A stretch of DNA of 21,993 nt, taken from positions 1 to 21,993 of the forward strand of contig CALFTN010000049.1 in assembly GCA_937916395.1 (NCBI GenBank). Reading direction: 5' to 3'. This DNA is from an uncultured Clostridia bacterium. Its GTDB lineage: Bacteria > Bacillota > Clostridia > Oscillospirales > Acutalibacteraceae. This document shows positions 13,347 through 21,558 of this stretch, in pieces; position 1 is the stretch's first letter, and each line of letters begins with the position of its first letter. The position numbers and the translations under genes are program-made. The notes under the pieces were generated by a model. It was not told the origin of the DNA. It saw only the letters and a program-made list of their open reading frames with translations, and searched no databases.

Positions 13347-13952
13347 ATGGGAAATATATATGGTTATGTGCGAGTGTCGAGTATCGATCAGAATGAGGAC
13401 AGGCAGCTTGTTGTTATGAACGAAAATAGTGTGCCGATCAAAAACGTCTATATTGATAAGCAGTCTGGCAAGGATTTTGATAGACCGCAATATAAGAAAC
13501 CCGTCAAGAAATTAAAACAGGGAGATCTGCTCTACATATTGAGTATTGACCGACTAGGTCGCAATTACGAAGATATTCAAAAGCAGTGGCGGATACTGAC
13601 AAAAGATATTGGTGTTGATATTTGCGTTATTGACATGCCTTTGCTGGACACCCGAAACGGCAAAGATTTGATGGGAACATTTATAGCTGACCTTGTTTTG
13701 CAGATTCTTTCTTTTGTGGCACAAAGCGAACGCGAAAATATTAAGAAGCGGCAGGCGCAAGGCATTGCTGCCGCTAAAGCAAAAGGTGTTAAGTTTGGCA
13801 GACCGGAGTCTCCCTTGCCCGAAAACTTTGATAAAATTATTAAAGATTGGGATAAAGGAATGCTATCAACTGCTGATGTTTTGAACCTTTGTGGTATGAG
13901 TGAGTCAACCTTTTATCGCCGTAGACGAGAGTACAAATTAACACACAAATAG
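13347..13952 (+). CDS. Small serine resolvase/invertase family recombinase
   Basis: 201 residues. An N-terminal resolvase catalytic domain begins IYGYVRVSSIDQNEDRQ, the nucleophile being probably Ser11. It then has DKQSGKDFDRPQY and the arginine-rich SIDRLGRNYED motif, and the E-helix ends in SQSERENIKKRQAQG. A C-terminal helix-turn-helix follows (STADVLNLCGMSESTFYRRRREY). This size and order are those of Tn3/gamma-delta-type resolvases and Hin/Gin invertases. The start is ATG 13347 after AGGAGG; a TTG 21 bases upstream is rejected because it lies before that ribosome site. No transposase accompanies it. A perfect inverted repeat lies upstream, and the stop is followed nine bases later by the first TetR-type palindrome. 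Confidence 0.92.
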   Translation: MGNIYGYVRVSSIDQNEDRQLVVMNENSVPIKNVYIDKQSGKDFDRPQYKKPVKKLKQGDLLYILSIDRLGRNYEDIQKQWRILTKDIGVDICVIDMPLLDTRNGKDLMGTFIADLVLQILSFVAQSERENIKKRQAQGIAAAKAKGVKFGRPESPLPENFDKIIKDWDKGMLSTADVLNLCGMSESTFYRRRREYKLTHK

Positions 13953-13960
13953 AGAAAGCA

Positions 13961-13982
13961 GTCAAAAGCTGTACCTTTTGAC
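13961..13982 (+). promoter_or_regulatory. Upstream copy of the TetR-type operator
   Basis: Arms GTCAAAAG and CCTTTTGAC form an interrupted palindrome. It shares GCAGTCAAAAG and ACCTTTTGACAAACGC with the copy at 14105-14126 and differs only in the central four bases (CTGT versus GTAC). It is nine bases after the resolvase stop and about 80 bases upstream of the tetR -35. Confidence 0.7.
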
Positions 13983-14058
13983 AAACGCATTTAAAAAAAT
14001 AGCAAAGCATTGTTGCAATAAATTTTTCGACAAATTTCGGTTTTTTATTTGAAAAGTC

Positions 14059-14087
14059 TTGCAATTGCGACATTAATACGCTATAAT
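14059..14087 (+). promoter_or_regulatory. Promoter of the tetR-SPFH-HerA operon
   Basis: TTGCAA (14059-14064), 17-base spacer, TATAAT (14082-14087). It lies between the two palindromic operators; the downstream one begins 17 bases after the -10, so bound repressor would block initiation or escape. No other promoter is evident before the SPFH gene (14760-14818 holds only short hairpins), so one transcript is likely. Confidence 0.7.
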
Positions 14088-14104
14088 ATTTAAAAAAACG
14101 AGCA

Positions 14105-14126
14105 GTCAAAAGGTACACCTTTTGAC
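14105..14126 (+). promoter_or_regulatory. Downstream TetR-type operator, perfect palindrome
   Basis: Arms GTCAAAAGGT (14105-14114) and ACCTTTTGAC (14117-14126) with an AC centre: 20 of 22 bases paired by symmetry. It lies between the promoter and the tetR start. A further palindrome CAAGCGCTTG is at 14157-14166. Confidence 0.75.
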
Positions 14127-14195
14127 AAACGCTTATTTTTTTACTGTGCTACCAAGCAAGCGCTTGATTAGTTGCTTTGTGTCAGGAGTGATTTG

Positions 14196-14759
14196 ATGAA
14201 AATTGATAGAAGAAAAGAAGTTGTTAATATTTGTCTTGACTTGTTTGTTAAAAAAGGACTCTATACAACTTCGACAAGAGATCTTAGCAAAGCATTACAA
14301 CTCCAAAGCGGTGGTTTGTATTATTATTTTCAAACCAAAGACGATGCAGTTGTGGCATGTGTTGAATGCGCAATACGAAGGCTTGAAGATGTCCTAATTT
14401 CGCCTGTGAGAAAGGAAATTACCAACCCTTCCAATATGATGAAACGCTTGCTTTCGAGAGCAGATGAAATGGCACCGGTCTATCAATTTGTGGTTACAGT
14501 TTGTTCCGACCAGCAGTACCGTGACAAAACAAAGCCAATACTCGATGAATTAGGCAAGAGGTATGCACATTACGCAGAGGTTTTTTCAAAATTATTAAAT
14601 TGCAAAGTTCAAGAACTCACGCCCTTCGTTTATATGAGTATAACCGCAATAACGAATTATATGATATTCAGAGAAGAATCGTTTATTGCTCCTCAGTTGA
14701 AAGCGGTTCAATTGAAATTAGAACGAATAATCAAAAACCAAGACATTAGCGATGTATAG
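14196..14759 (+). CDS. TetR/AcrR family transcriptional repressor
   Basis: 187 residues. The N-terminal DNA-binding domain has the TetR pattern: KEVVNICLDLFVKKGLYTTS, then the helix-turn-helix TRDLSKALQLQSGGLYYYF followed by QTKDDAVVACVE, the usual YYYF-x-x-K-x-x-L/A end of the recognition helix. The C-terminal ligand domain is helical with no distinctive motif. The start is ATG 14196 after AGGAGTG; a longer frame from a TTG upstream lacks a ribosome site. Two copies of a 22-bp palindrome flank its promoter. TetR proteins bind such symmetric sites as dimers and release them on ligand binding. It is the first gene of the operon, 59 bases before the SPFH gene, so it probably represses itself and the whole operon. 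The ligand is unknown. Confidence 0.9.
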   Translation: MKIDRRKEVVNICLDLFVKKGLYTTSTRDLSKALQLQSGGLYYYFQTKDDAVVACVECAIRRLEDVLISPVRKEITNPSNMMKRLLSRADEMAPVYQFVVTVCSDQQYRDKTKPILDELGKRYAHYAEVFSKLLNCKVQELTPFVYMSITAITNYMIFREESFIAPQLKAVQLKLERIIKNQDISDV

Positions 14760-14818
14760 TAACTCGGTCAACCGATTATTAAAAAGCAAACACCTAACGG
14801 TGAAAGGAGAAAATAAAA

Positions 14819-16066
14819 ATGGCAATTGCAGAAGTAATTAAATTTGAAGGCCCACAAGATGCGTTGGTGTGGAAGTTTCCTGTAGAAGACTTTAACGCCA
14901 CTTCGCAGCTTATCGTTGACGAAACTCATGAGGCTCTTTTAGTTGTTAACGGTAATGCAGCAGACCTGTTTACTGCAGGTAGAAGAACTCTTTCTGTACC
15001 GAACATTCCTATTGCGAGAAAATTAATTGAGATCCCTACCGGCGGTGATTCGCCATTCCCTTGTAAAGTATTCTTTATCAACAAGGTTCATCAGATGGAT
15101 ATGCTTTGGGGAACTCAAGGCCCCATTGCTTTGGAAGATCCTCTGTACGACATCTTTATGCATGTTATGGCAAATGGTAGCATGACCATTTCCGTAGAAA
15201 ACTCCCGTAAGTTCATGCTGAAAGCGGTTGGTTTCCGTGACAGATTCGACGCAACGGAATTGATTGCTAAATTTAGAGGTATCATCTCCTCTCATGTCAA
15301 GGATTACATATCCAAAATTATGATCAACGGTAAACTCAGTTACTTTATGATGAATGCTCATCTTTTTGAACTGAGTGGCGTTATCAAGGAAAAGCTCGAT
15401 GTAATTTTCGAAGAATATGGTATTAGAATTCAGTACTTTAATCTGGAAACCATCGAAGTACCGGAAGCTGACTACAAGAAAGTAAGCGAAGCAAAAGAGC
15501 GTAGAACCAGTCGTATGATCGAAGGTTACACATGGCAAGAAGAACGCCAGATGATGATCGCTGAAAAATTCGCAGGTAACGAAGGCACTATGGGCGGTGT
15601 CGGCGGTGCTGTTGGCGGTTTCATGATGGGTGGAGCCATGGGCGGTTCAATCGTAGAAATCGCAAGAAATGCCTTGGATCCCGAAAACATTCCTTCTGGA
15701 AAAACACCCAAGGATGCAGGTGGCACAGGCTCCCATGTAGGAAACGGCCCCGACAGTATCGATGTGAATGATTTCTTTAAACCCAAGGAAGAAAAGGCAG
15801 AAACTCCGACTGTTGCCGCTTCTGGCAAGTGTGCAAAATGTGGAGCAGATCTCCCCAAAAACGCAAAATTCTGTTTGAGCTGTGGCGAAAAGGTTCAGAT
15901 CGCCGATGCAAACACGGTTGTTTGTCCTGGTTGTGGCAAAACAGTTCAAAAGGGGAAATTCTGCTTAGAATGTGGTTATAAATTTGCAAGCAATACTTGC
16001 CCTAAATGCGGTGCAACTCTTCCCGAGGGCGCGAAGTTCTGCCTCGAGTGCGGTGAAAAAATCTAA
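14819..16066 (+). CDS. SPFH/YdjI-like protein with three C-terminal zinc ribbons
   Basis: 415 residues, ATG after AAAGGAG. Residues 1-230 are an SPFH (Band 7)-type domain of the YdjI / 'virion core protein' kind. It opens with IAEVIKFEGPQDALVWKFP and has HEALLVVNGNAADLFTAGRRTL; the later helix-strand EEYGIRIQYFNLETIEVPE is typical before the coiled-coil stalk (KKVSEAKERRTSRMIEGYTWQEER). Residues 255-280 are a Gly/Met hydrophobic stretch (GGVGGAVGGFMMGG) able to contact membrane. Three treble-clef-like ribbons follow: C338-x2-C...C-x2-C, C369..., C394..., 12 cysteines in all. In B. subtilis YdjI belongs to a PspA-type envelope-stress operon. SPFH proteins form membrane-associated rings. It probably scaffolds the other operon products at the membrane; the ribbons may bind the partner zinc-ribbon protein. 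Confidence 0.85.
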   Translation: MAIAEVIKFEGPQDALVWKFPVEDFNATSQLIVDETHEALLVVNGNAADLFTAGRRTLSVPNIPIARKLIEIPTGGDSPFPCKVFFINKVHQMDMLWGTQGPIALEDPLYDIFMHVMANGSMTISVENSRKFMLKAVGFRDRFDATELIAKFRGIISSHVKDYISKIMINGKLSYFMMNAHLFELSGVIKEKLDVIFEEYGIRIQYFNLETIEVPEADYKKVSEAKERRTSRMIEGYTWQEERQMMIAEKFAGNEGTMGGVGGAVGGFMMGGAMGGSIVEIARNALDPENIPSGKTPKDAGGTGSHVGNGPDSIDVNDFFKPKEEKAETPTVAASGKCAKCGADLPKNAKFCLSCGEKVQIADANTVVCPGCGKTVQKGKFCLECGYKFASNTCPKCGATLPEGAKFCLECGEKI

Positions 16067-16080
16067 GGAGTGTAATAAAA

Positions 16081-16776
16081 ATGAAAAACAATAAAACTAA
16101 AAATACAGTAGCCTTTGGCTTAATTTATGTAATTCTTTTAGGCGTATTCAATCTTTTAGTATTTACCATATCCAAATCAAGAAATGATGTCTTTTGGCTG
16201 AGTTATGGTTTTATGACTCTTGCTTTCGTTGTTCAGATTGTAAGCATGTTTTTGTCCTTTAAGTCTGCCGATGTTGAAACCGCATTCTTCGGTATTCCGT
16301 TGGCATCTTTCTCCGTTTTCTATCTCGGCGCTGAATTGGTTATTGGTGCCTTGTTTATGATTTTCCAAATGGCAAGTTTGACTTTGGCACTTGTCATTCA
16401 GGTCCTTGTTTTAGCCGTATTTTTAATCATTGCGATTATCTCTTTGCTTTCCCGTGATACAGTTCAGCAAATCAGTGACAATGTAAAAGAACATGTTTCG
16501 AATTTGAAATCTGTTTTAGTTGATATTGAAATGCTTATGGATGGTTGTACTGATCCCGAACTTAAAGCATCCCTTAGAAAACTTTATGAAACTGTCAAGT
16601 ATTCCGATCCTATTTCTAACGAGGCAGTGGCAGATGTTGAGCAGCGTATCATGAGAAAGATTTCCGAATTGAGAATCAATATTGATGACAATCAGATTGC
16701 CGATGCTAAGCAGTCTTGCGCTGATCTTGAAAGACTCTATGTTGAAAGAAACAAGAAGCTCGCTATATCTAAGTAA
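16081..16776 (+). CDS. Four-TM membrane protein with cytosolic helical tail
   Basis: 231 residues, starting 15 bases after the SPFH gene (ribosome site AAGGAG). Four hydrophobic segments are visible: about 12-30 (FGLIYVILLGVFNLLVF), 40-60, 70-95 and 98-123. The charged C-terminal 105 residues, from SRDTVQQISDNVKEHVSN onward, are helical and coiled-coil-like, presumably cytosolic because of Lys/Arg-rich flanks. I do not recognise a family. Its place directly after an SPFH gene parallels the SPFH-plus-TM pairs of NfeD/PSP-type membrane systems, but it lacks the NfeD OB domain. It is probably the membrane anchor of the complex. Confidence 0.75.
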   Translation: MKNNKTKNTVAFGLIYVILLGVFNLLVFTISKSRNDVFWLSYGFMTLAFVVQIVSMFLSFKSADVETAFFGIPLASFSVFYLGAELVIGALFMIFQMASLTLALVIQVLVLAVFLIIAIISLLSRDTVQQISDNVKEHVSNLKSVLVDIEMLMDGCTDPELKASLRKLYETVKYSDPISNEAVADVEQRIMRKISELRINIDDNQIADAKQSCADLERLYVERNKKLAISK

Positions 16777-16797
16777 TCACAAAGGAGAAGCGTCACA

Positions 16798-18792
16798 ATG
16801 GCAGTAAGTTTTGTGGCACGTAAATGTACTCAGTGTGCCGGTAAATTAAAGTACATAAAAGAAAAGAAGATTTGGCAGTGCCTTTATTGTGGCGCCGAGA
16901 TTGAGCGAGAAGAAACCTACGATGGACTTTTCACTATCAAGAATGTGGTTCGTCAGTCTTTATTGGATACCGCTTATCGCAGACTTGATAGCGCACAGAA
17001 AAATCTTATTGAATGCGAAAAAATTGACTCACGATACATTGGTACGTTAATCGCCAAAATTGCTTATGAAATGATTAGTGTGATTACTCCCGGTGCTTGT
17101 GATCCCAACAATGCAAAGAATATCTTCTCGCAACTCAAGAAGAATTATGAACAGTTAAGAGAGATTAGCACAACGGTAACGGATGAAGAAGAAGCACTGT
17201 ACGAGTTCCTTGAAGAATCGGATATCTTTGCTACGCTTCTGCTTGTATATGACTCTCTTAACGATGTTTCAAGGCGAGATTTTGTTGCGCAACTAATAGA
17301 AGCTGAGGACATTTACTCAAAAGCAGCTAACACCAATTTGCTTACATATTCAATTAAGAACAGTAAATTTGAATTAGCCGATAAAGTGTTGAGTAATACC
17401 GCTAATTTGGATGTTCTTTCGGCTTTGAATGAAGTTCTTGATAAATATCCCGATAACGAAACCAAAGCTACCAATATTGGAAAGTTATTTGCAACCGGAG
17501 AAATCAAAGCAGATAATAAGGCAATAATTGAAAACTATCTATCTTCTTCGGATAATGCTGTTAAGACCAAAGCAAGCGTTTTAATCTCTGCACTTGGGTC
17601 CGGCATGAAGATCGGTGTTGAATTGATCATTAATACGGTTTTATTAAAAGCAGATGCAGAACAAGCACAACTTGTTCTCTCCTGCTTGTGTAAGTCAAGA
17701 TTGAATGACGAAGACACCCTTCGAGTGTTGGCGTTTGCTTATGAATGCGGTAATTATGATGTTGCTACTGTTGCTTTAAAAACATTGAAAGAAAGCGAAC
17801 AGTATGTACTTTTACCTGCAAAGTATATCATTTCCATGTTGGCCCAAAACACGTACTCTGCCGAGCAAAAGGTAGCACTTCTCAAACTTTCTTTCGAATT
17901 TAAAATTGAGAACAAGTCATTTGAGTCTATAGTATCAAATTATTTGTGTTTCAATTTAGATGATGCGGAAACAAGAAAAGCAATATTGGATTGCTTGTTT
18001 GAGAAATCCGCAACCTTCCCGACCTCCTTGGTAGAAACCTATGTGTTGAGGTGTTCGACAGATGGTGCGAGAAAGCCGGAAGTTATCAAGCAAATGTTTG
18101 ATAAAGGGTTGAATACTACATTTTTTAATGATTTGCTTTCACGGTATATGAGTGCCACTGTTGACACACCAGAAGTAAAAGTTGAAGTTATCAATACGTT
18201 GACTGCAATAGGCTTGAAAATAGATCCTGCTGCTTTTGTTGACTACATTTGCGAATCCCAAGATGATGTTCAAAGTAAGATTAATTTTATTGGGAAAATG
18301 GTAAGAAACGGCGCCCAAATCAGAAGTGATGCTGCAAATCTATATTTGGAGAAAACAAAACCGGAAGAATTCAGTTCCGAACTCTTTGCAACTATATTTA
18401 CGCCGGTTAGTTCCTTTAGTGCAAAGGCTATTGAAAATTATGTTTTGCATTTCAAAGAGCGTGAAGCAGTCAAAATTCAAAACATCAAAACAATTTTAGA
18501 TTTGTCTCCGAGCGTGGCTTCTAACATTACTTGCCAAATTTCTCATTTAAACAACAGCATTTCGTGCAATCTGTTGCAAGCGTATGTATTGAAGACCGAA
18601 GATAATCAGACAATTGCTTTCGATATAGTTAACAACCTTATCAATACTCAGCGAATTAAGATTAATGAAGAAATGCGAGTATCAGGTTCAGCAATGAAAC
18701 TCAAAAAATATGTTGTTGCTAATAAAAGTAGTCTGAGCGAAACAACTAACGCTATTTGTGAGAAATACAAAGTTTATTCTATGATTTTCTAA
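16798..18792 (+). CDS. Zinc-ribbon protein with long helical-repeat region
   Basis: 664 residues, ATG after AAAGGAG. The N-terminus has one zinc ribbon: Cys10-x2-Cys13 (KCTQCAGKL) and Cys28-x2-Cys31 (WQCLYCGAEIE). The rest, residues about 45-664, is almost entirely helical and built of 30-40-residue helix pairs (KATNIGKLFATGEIKADNKA, VKTKASVLISALGSG, YDVATVALKTLKES...). This resembles HEAT/Armadillo-type scaffolds, although no single repeat consensus is clear. No catalytic motif is visible. In the operon it sits between the membrane protein and the HerA-like ATPase and shares a zinc ribbon with the SPFH protein. It is therefore plausibly an adaptor joining SPFH ring and ATPase. I do not recognise a named family. 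Confidence 0.8.
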   Translation: MAVSFVARKCTQCAGKLKYIKEKKIWQCLYCGAEIEREETYDGLFTIKNVVRQSLLDTAYRRLDSAQKNLIECEKIDSRYIGTLIAKIAYEMISVITPGACDPNNAKNIFSQLKKNYEQLREISTTVTDEEEALYEFLEESDIFATLLLVYDSLNDVSRRDFVAQLIEAEDIYSKAANTNLLTYSIKNSKFELADKVLSNTANLDVLSALNEVLDKYPDNETKATNIGKLFATGEIKADNKAIIENYLSSSDNAVKTKASVLISALGSGMKIGVELIINTVLLKADAEQAQLVLSCLCKSRLNDEDTLRVLAFAYECGNYDVATVALKTLKESEQYVLLPAKYIISMLAQNTYSAEQKVALLKLSFEFKIENKSFESIVSNYLCFNLDDAETRKAILDCLFEKSATFPTSLVETYVLRCSTDGARKPEVIKQMFDKGLNTTFFNDLLSRYMSATVDTPEVKVEVINTLTAIGLKIDPAAFVDYICESQDDVQSKINFIGKMVRNGAQIRSDAANLYLEKTKPEEFSSELFATIFTPVSSFSAKAIENYVLHFKEREAVKIQNIKTILDLSPSVASNITCQISHLNNSISCNLLQAYVLKTEDNQTIAFDIVNNLINTQRIKINEEMRVSGSAMKLKKYVVANKSSLSETTNAICEKYKVYSMIF

Positions 18793-18817
18793 AGCACAAG
18801 AAACGGAGGGGTTATAT

Positions 18818-21526
18818 ATGATTAAAACGTTGGCACTGGCTAATGGCAATTTTGTAAGTATGGCTATTGCCGAAGTTGTCTCCGTTCCTTATTTTGAGTT
18901 ATATGCAAAGGACTTAGATCGTGCAAATTATATGAACCAAGTGTTGTTCACACAGTTGGTTCAATCATTGCATCGAAAAGCCGAAGGCAAAAATACAGCT
19001 TTTGAAATTTTATTTCAGAGCGTAGCTGTAGATAACCAAACATATAAGGCGCAAGTCAAAATGTATGTGCTTGTAAGAAAAATCGGTGAGAATAAAGAAG
19101 ATAACGAATCTGTTGTTTCAGATTTGATTTACAGCATTAAGAACGACATGGAAGATAAAAACTTCACCGTGTCTATCTTTGCTGATGATGCAGCGTACAA
19201 CGATTTTGAAGAATCGTTGTCAAAGTGTGATTACACAAGAAAACTCTCTGTATCAAAGAAAGAAAAAGCCATGGCAAATGCTTTGTCTGCAAATGGTTTA
19301 ACATACTATAACGAGGTTATCGAGCCATCGGAAAATATTAACCCGTCAACATTGATCAACGCGCTTTCGCAGTATCCCGATAGCGTTGTTTCCTTGCAAA
19401 TTATGCCTACCAAATACAACTTAAATGAGTTGCAGGTTATTGAGCAAACAAACAATTTCTATGAGCATTATGTAAGTGAGATTCGATTTAGACAAGGTAT
19501 TCATGTAGATGTAAATACACAGATGATTGCGGATGCATACAACTATTATTCGCAGTCATCAAATGAGCAATTGTTCCTATACAGCTTTGTTGTCTATTCA
19601 GGATACAGTAGCGCAATTGATTTAGCAAACAAGCTGATGGATTCTATTGAAGCAGAAGGAAAATCATCAAGTAGCTCTATGTGTGTTGTTGATTTTTCCG
19701 ACTTCAATGTTACACCTACGCAAAACCTTTTCGCAAATCCTTGGATATTAAGTGATGTGCTTATTAACAAGGCACGTGAGCAAAACTTCTGGCAAAGCAA
19801 AAATGCTCCCAAAGTATTGCAACGTCTCAAGCACATTATGACCACAAGAGAAATCCGTGGATTATTTAAGTTCCCAATTGACGATGAACGTGTTATTGGA
19901 TTAGATAGCAACAAGATTCTATCTAATAGGGAAAAATTGCATAAAAGCATCATATCGGATGGAAACTTCAAAGTCGGTATCATCCAAAACGCAAGCAAGA
20001 ACTCAAGAGATGCAGATGCGCATGCTGGTATACCACTTAATGACTTTACAAAGCATGGTCTTATTGTTGGTATGCCTGGCTCAGGTAAAACGAATTTTTC
20101 ATTAGGATTGCTTCTGCAGTTTTGGAATGAATTCAAAATACCGTTCCTTGCAATAGAACCGACAAAGAGTGAATATCGATCCTTGATAGATGGCATTCCC
20201 GATTTGCAGGTGTTCACTCCCGGAAAGAACACAGTATCTCCCTATATAATAAATCCTTTTTTACCTCCTACCGGTGTTACGGTAGAAAGTTATGTGCCGA
20301 GTTTGATGTCCGCATTTAAGGCAGCATTCTCTATGCCGGATCCTTTGCCGGATATCTTCTTGGCAGCTATCAATGATTGCTACAACGAATATGGTTGGAA
20401 GAACGACAGTACTGCTGATGATCCTACGGTGCAACGCTTTGGCCTTTACGAATTTATAAAGGTTTTCAAGAAAAAGATTCAGCACATGGATTATAAAGGC
20501 GATGTTAAATCCAATATGGAAAGTGCTGGCGTTGTGCGTTTAGTAAGTCTTATAGAGCAAAACAGCAATATTTACGATACCATCAATACAATTCCTCTTG
20601 AAGATTTGCTTAAAAAGCCAACTGTAGTAGAGCTCAACGCAATCAACAACAAAGAACAGAAGTCATTGATAATGGCTCTGCTGTTAATTATGATTTGTGT
20701 TTATACAAAGAACAACGTCTCAGGTGATGGTCAATTAAAGAATGTTCTTTTAATTGATGAAGCACACGTCCTTCTTGCTGGAGGCGGTGCGAAGGCTGAT
20801 GGTAGTGCAGATTCTCAAGGATCAACTGTAGAAGCATTAGAAGATATGATTGCTGAGATTCGTTCTTATGGCACAAGCGTTATTATTGCTGACCAGTCGC
20901 CTACGAAAGTAGGACGAAGCATTGTTGCAAACACTAACGTTAAGGTGATTTTCAAACTTGTCGAGAAAGAAAACAAGGATGCGATTAGCACTGCAACCAA
21001 TATGAACGAAGCAGATTATGATTTGCTTGGTCGTTTGGGCGTTGGTGAGGCATTATTGCATTATGGTAGAGTTTATACTCCGCTACATATTAAGACGTAC
21101 AATGTCCAAGAAAAAGCAACACTTAGACCGGTAATTGATGATCGAGAAATTGCATCCCTTACAAAGTATTGGGATTCGCATCAGCACTTGCTCGTTCCTC
21201 ATATCGAATGCGAAAGTTGTCACTATTGCGATAGCGATTGCGACTTTAAGATTCGAGCAAATGCAGACTTTATTGCAACTCGACTTATTAACGAATATTT
21301 GTATGAACTGCAAGACAAATCTGCTTTCGTTAAATTCCTTGTTCGTATGGACAAGCCGATAAGCGATCTGTTGGCGGAAACAGCATCTATTCCTTTTAGC
21401 AAAAGACTTGCTAATTGTATAAAGATTAAATTTTTACGCAAAGCAATGCTTGTAAAAAATTATGGAATAACAAAGAATGAGTATAAAACTATTCTTAAAC
21501 ATCCTAACTTTTTAAAGCATGATTAG
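18818..21526 (+). CDS. HerA/FtsK-like hexameric ATPase (DUF87-type)
   Basis: 902 residues, ATG after GGAGG. Residues 1-400 are a mixed N-terminal region I do not recognise, ending in a beta-rich part (FKVGIIQNASK...IPLNDF) like the HerA entry. The ATPase core has Walker A GMPGSGKT (418-425, Lys424), the HerA-type FLAIEPTKSEYRSL just after it, Walker B VLLIDEAH (643-650, Asp646/Glu647) and the polar strand VIIADQSPTKVGR (Gln693), with VANTNVKVIFKLVE typical of the last core strands. Hexameric HerA-FtsK ATPases pump DNA or peptides. After the core is a Cys cluster C798-x2-C801-x2-C804-x3-C808 that may bind zinc or an iron-sulfur cluster. It is the only enzyme with clear motifs in the operon and so its likely motor. 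Substrate (DNA or the acidic protein) is open. Confidence 0.88.
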   Translation: MIKTLALANGNFVSMAIAEVVSVPYFELYAKDLDRANYMNQVLFTQLVQSLHRKAEGKNTAFEILFQSVAVDNQTYKAQVKMYVLVRKIGENKEDNESVVSDLIYSIKNDMEDKNFTVSIFADDAAYNDFEESLSKCDYTRKLSVSKKEKAMANALSANGLTYYNEVIEPSENINPSTLINALSQYPDSVVSLQIMPTKYNLNELQVIEQTNNFYEHYVSEIRFRQGIHVDVNTQMIADAYNYYSQSSNEQLFLYSFVVYSGYSSAIDLANKLMDSIEAEGKSSSSSMCVVDFSDFNVTPTQNLFANPWILSDVLINKAREQNFWQSKNAPKVLQRLKHIMTTREIRGLFKFPIDDERVIGLDSNKILSNREKLHKSIISDGNFKVGIIQNASKNSRDADAHAGIPLNDFTKHGLIVGMPGSGKTNFSLGLLLQFWNEFKIPFLAIEPTKSEYRSLIDGIPDLQVFTPGKNTVSPYIINPFLPPTGVTVESYVPSLMSAFKAAFSMPDPLPDIFLAAINDCYNEYGWKNDSTADDPTVQRFGLYEFIKVFKKKIQHMDYKGDVKSNMESAGVVRLVSLIEQNSNIYDTINTIPLEDLLKKPTVVELNAINNKEQKSLIMALLLIMICVYTKNNVSGDGQLKNVLLIDEAHVLLAGGGAKADGSADSQGSTVEALEDMIAEIRSYGTSVIIADQSPTKVGRSIVANTNVKVIFKLVEKENKDAISTATNMNEADYDLLGRLGVGEALLHYGRVYTPLHIKTYNVQEKATLRPVIDDREIASLTKYWDSHQHLLVPHIECESCHYCDSDCDFKIRANADFIATRLINEYLYELQDKSAFVKFLVRMDKPISDLLAETASIPFSKRLANCIKIKFLRKAMLVKNYGITKNEYKTILKHPNFLKHD

Positions 21527-21558
21527 TTTACCTAACCTTATGTAAAGGAGGTTAAAAC

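Noticed and set aside
15023..15989. Several minus-strand frames of 70-171 codons under the SPFH gene
   Set aside because: They are antisense to a strongly supported gene with recognisable domains and have no ribosome sites.
9191..21526. SIR2 and HerA in one window as a HerA-SIR2 defence pair
   Set aside because: Known HerA-SIR2 pairs are adjacent and co-transcribed. Here the genes are about 7 kb apart, one inside the tRNA element and one outside it, with terminators and a different promoter between.
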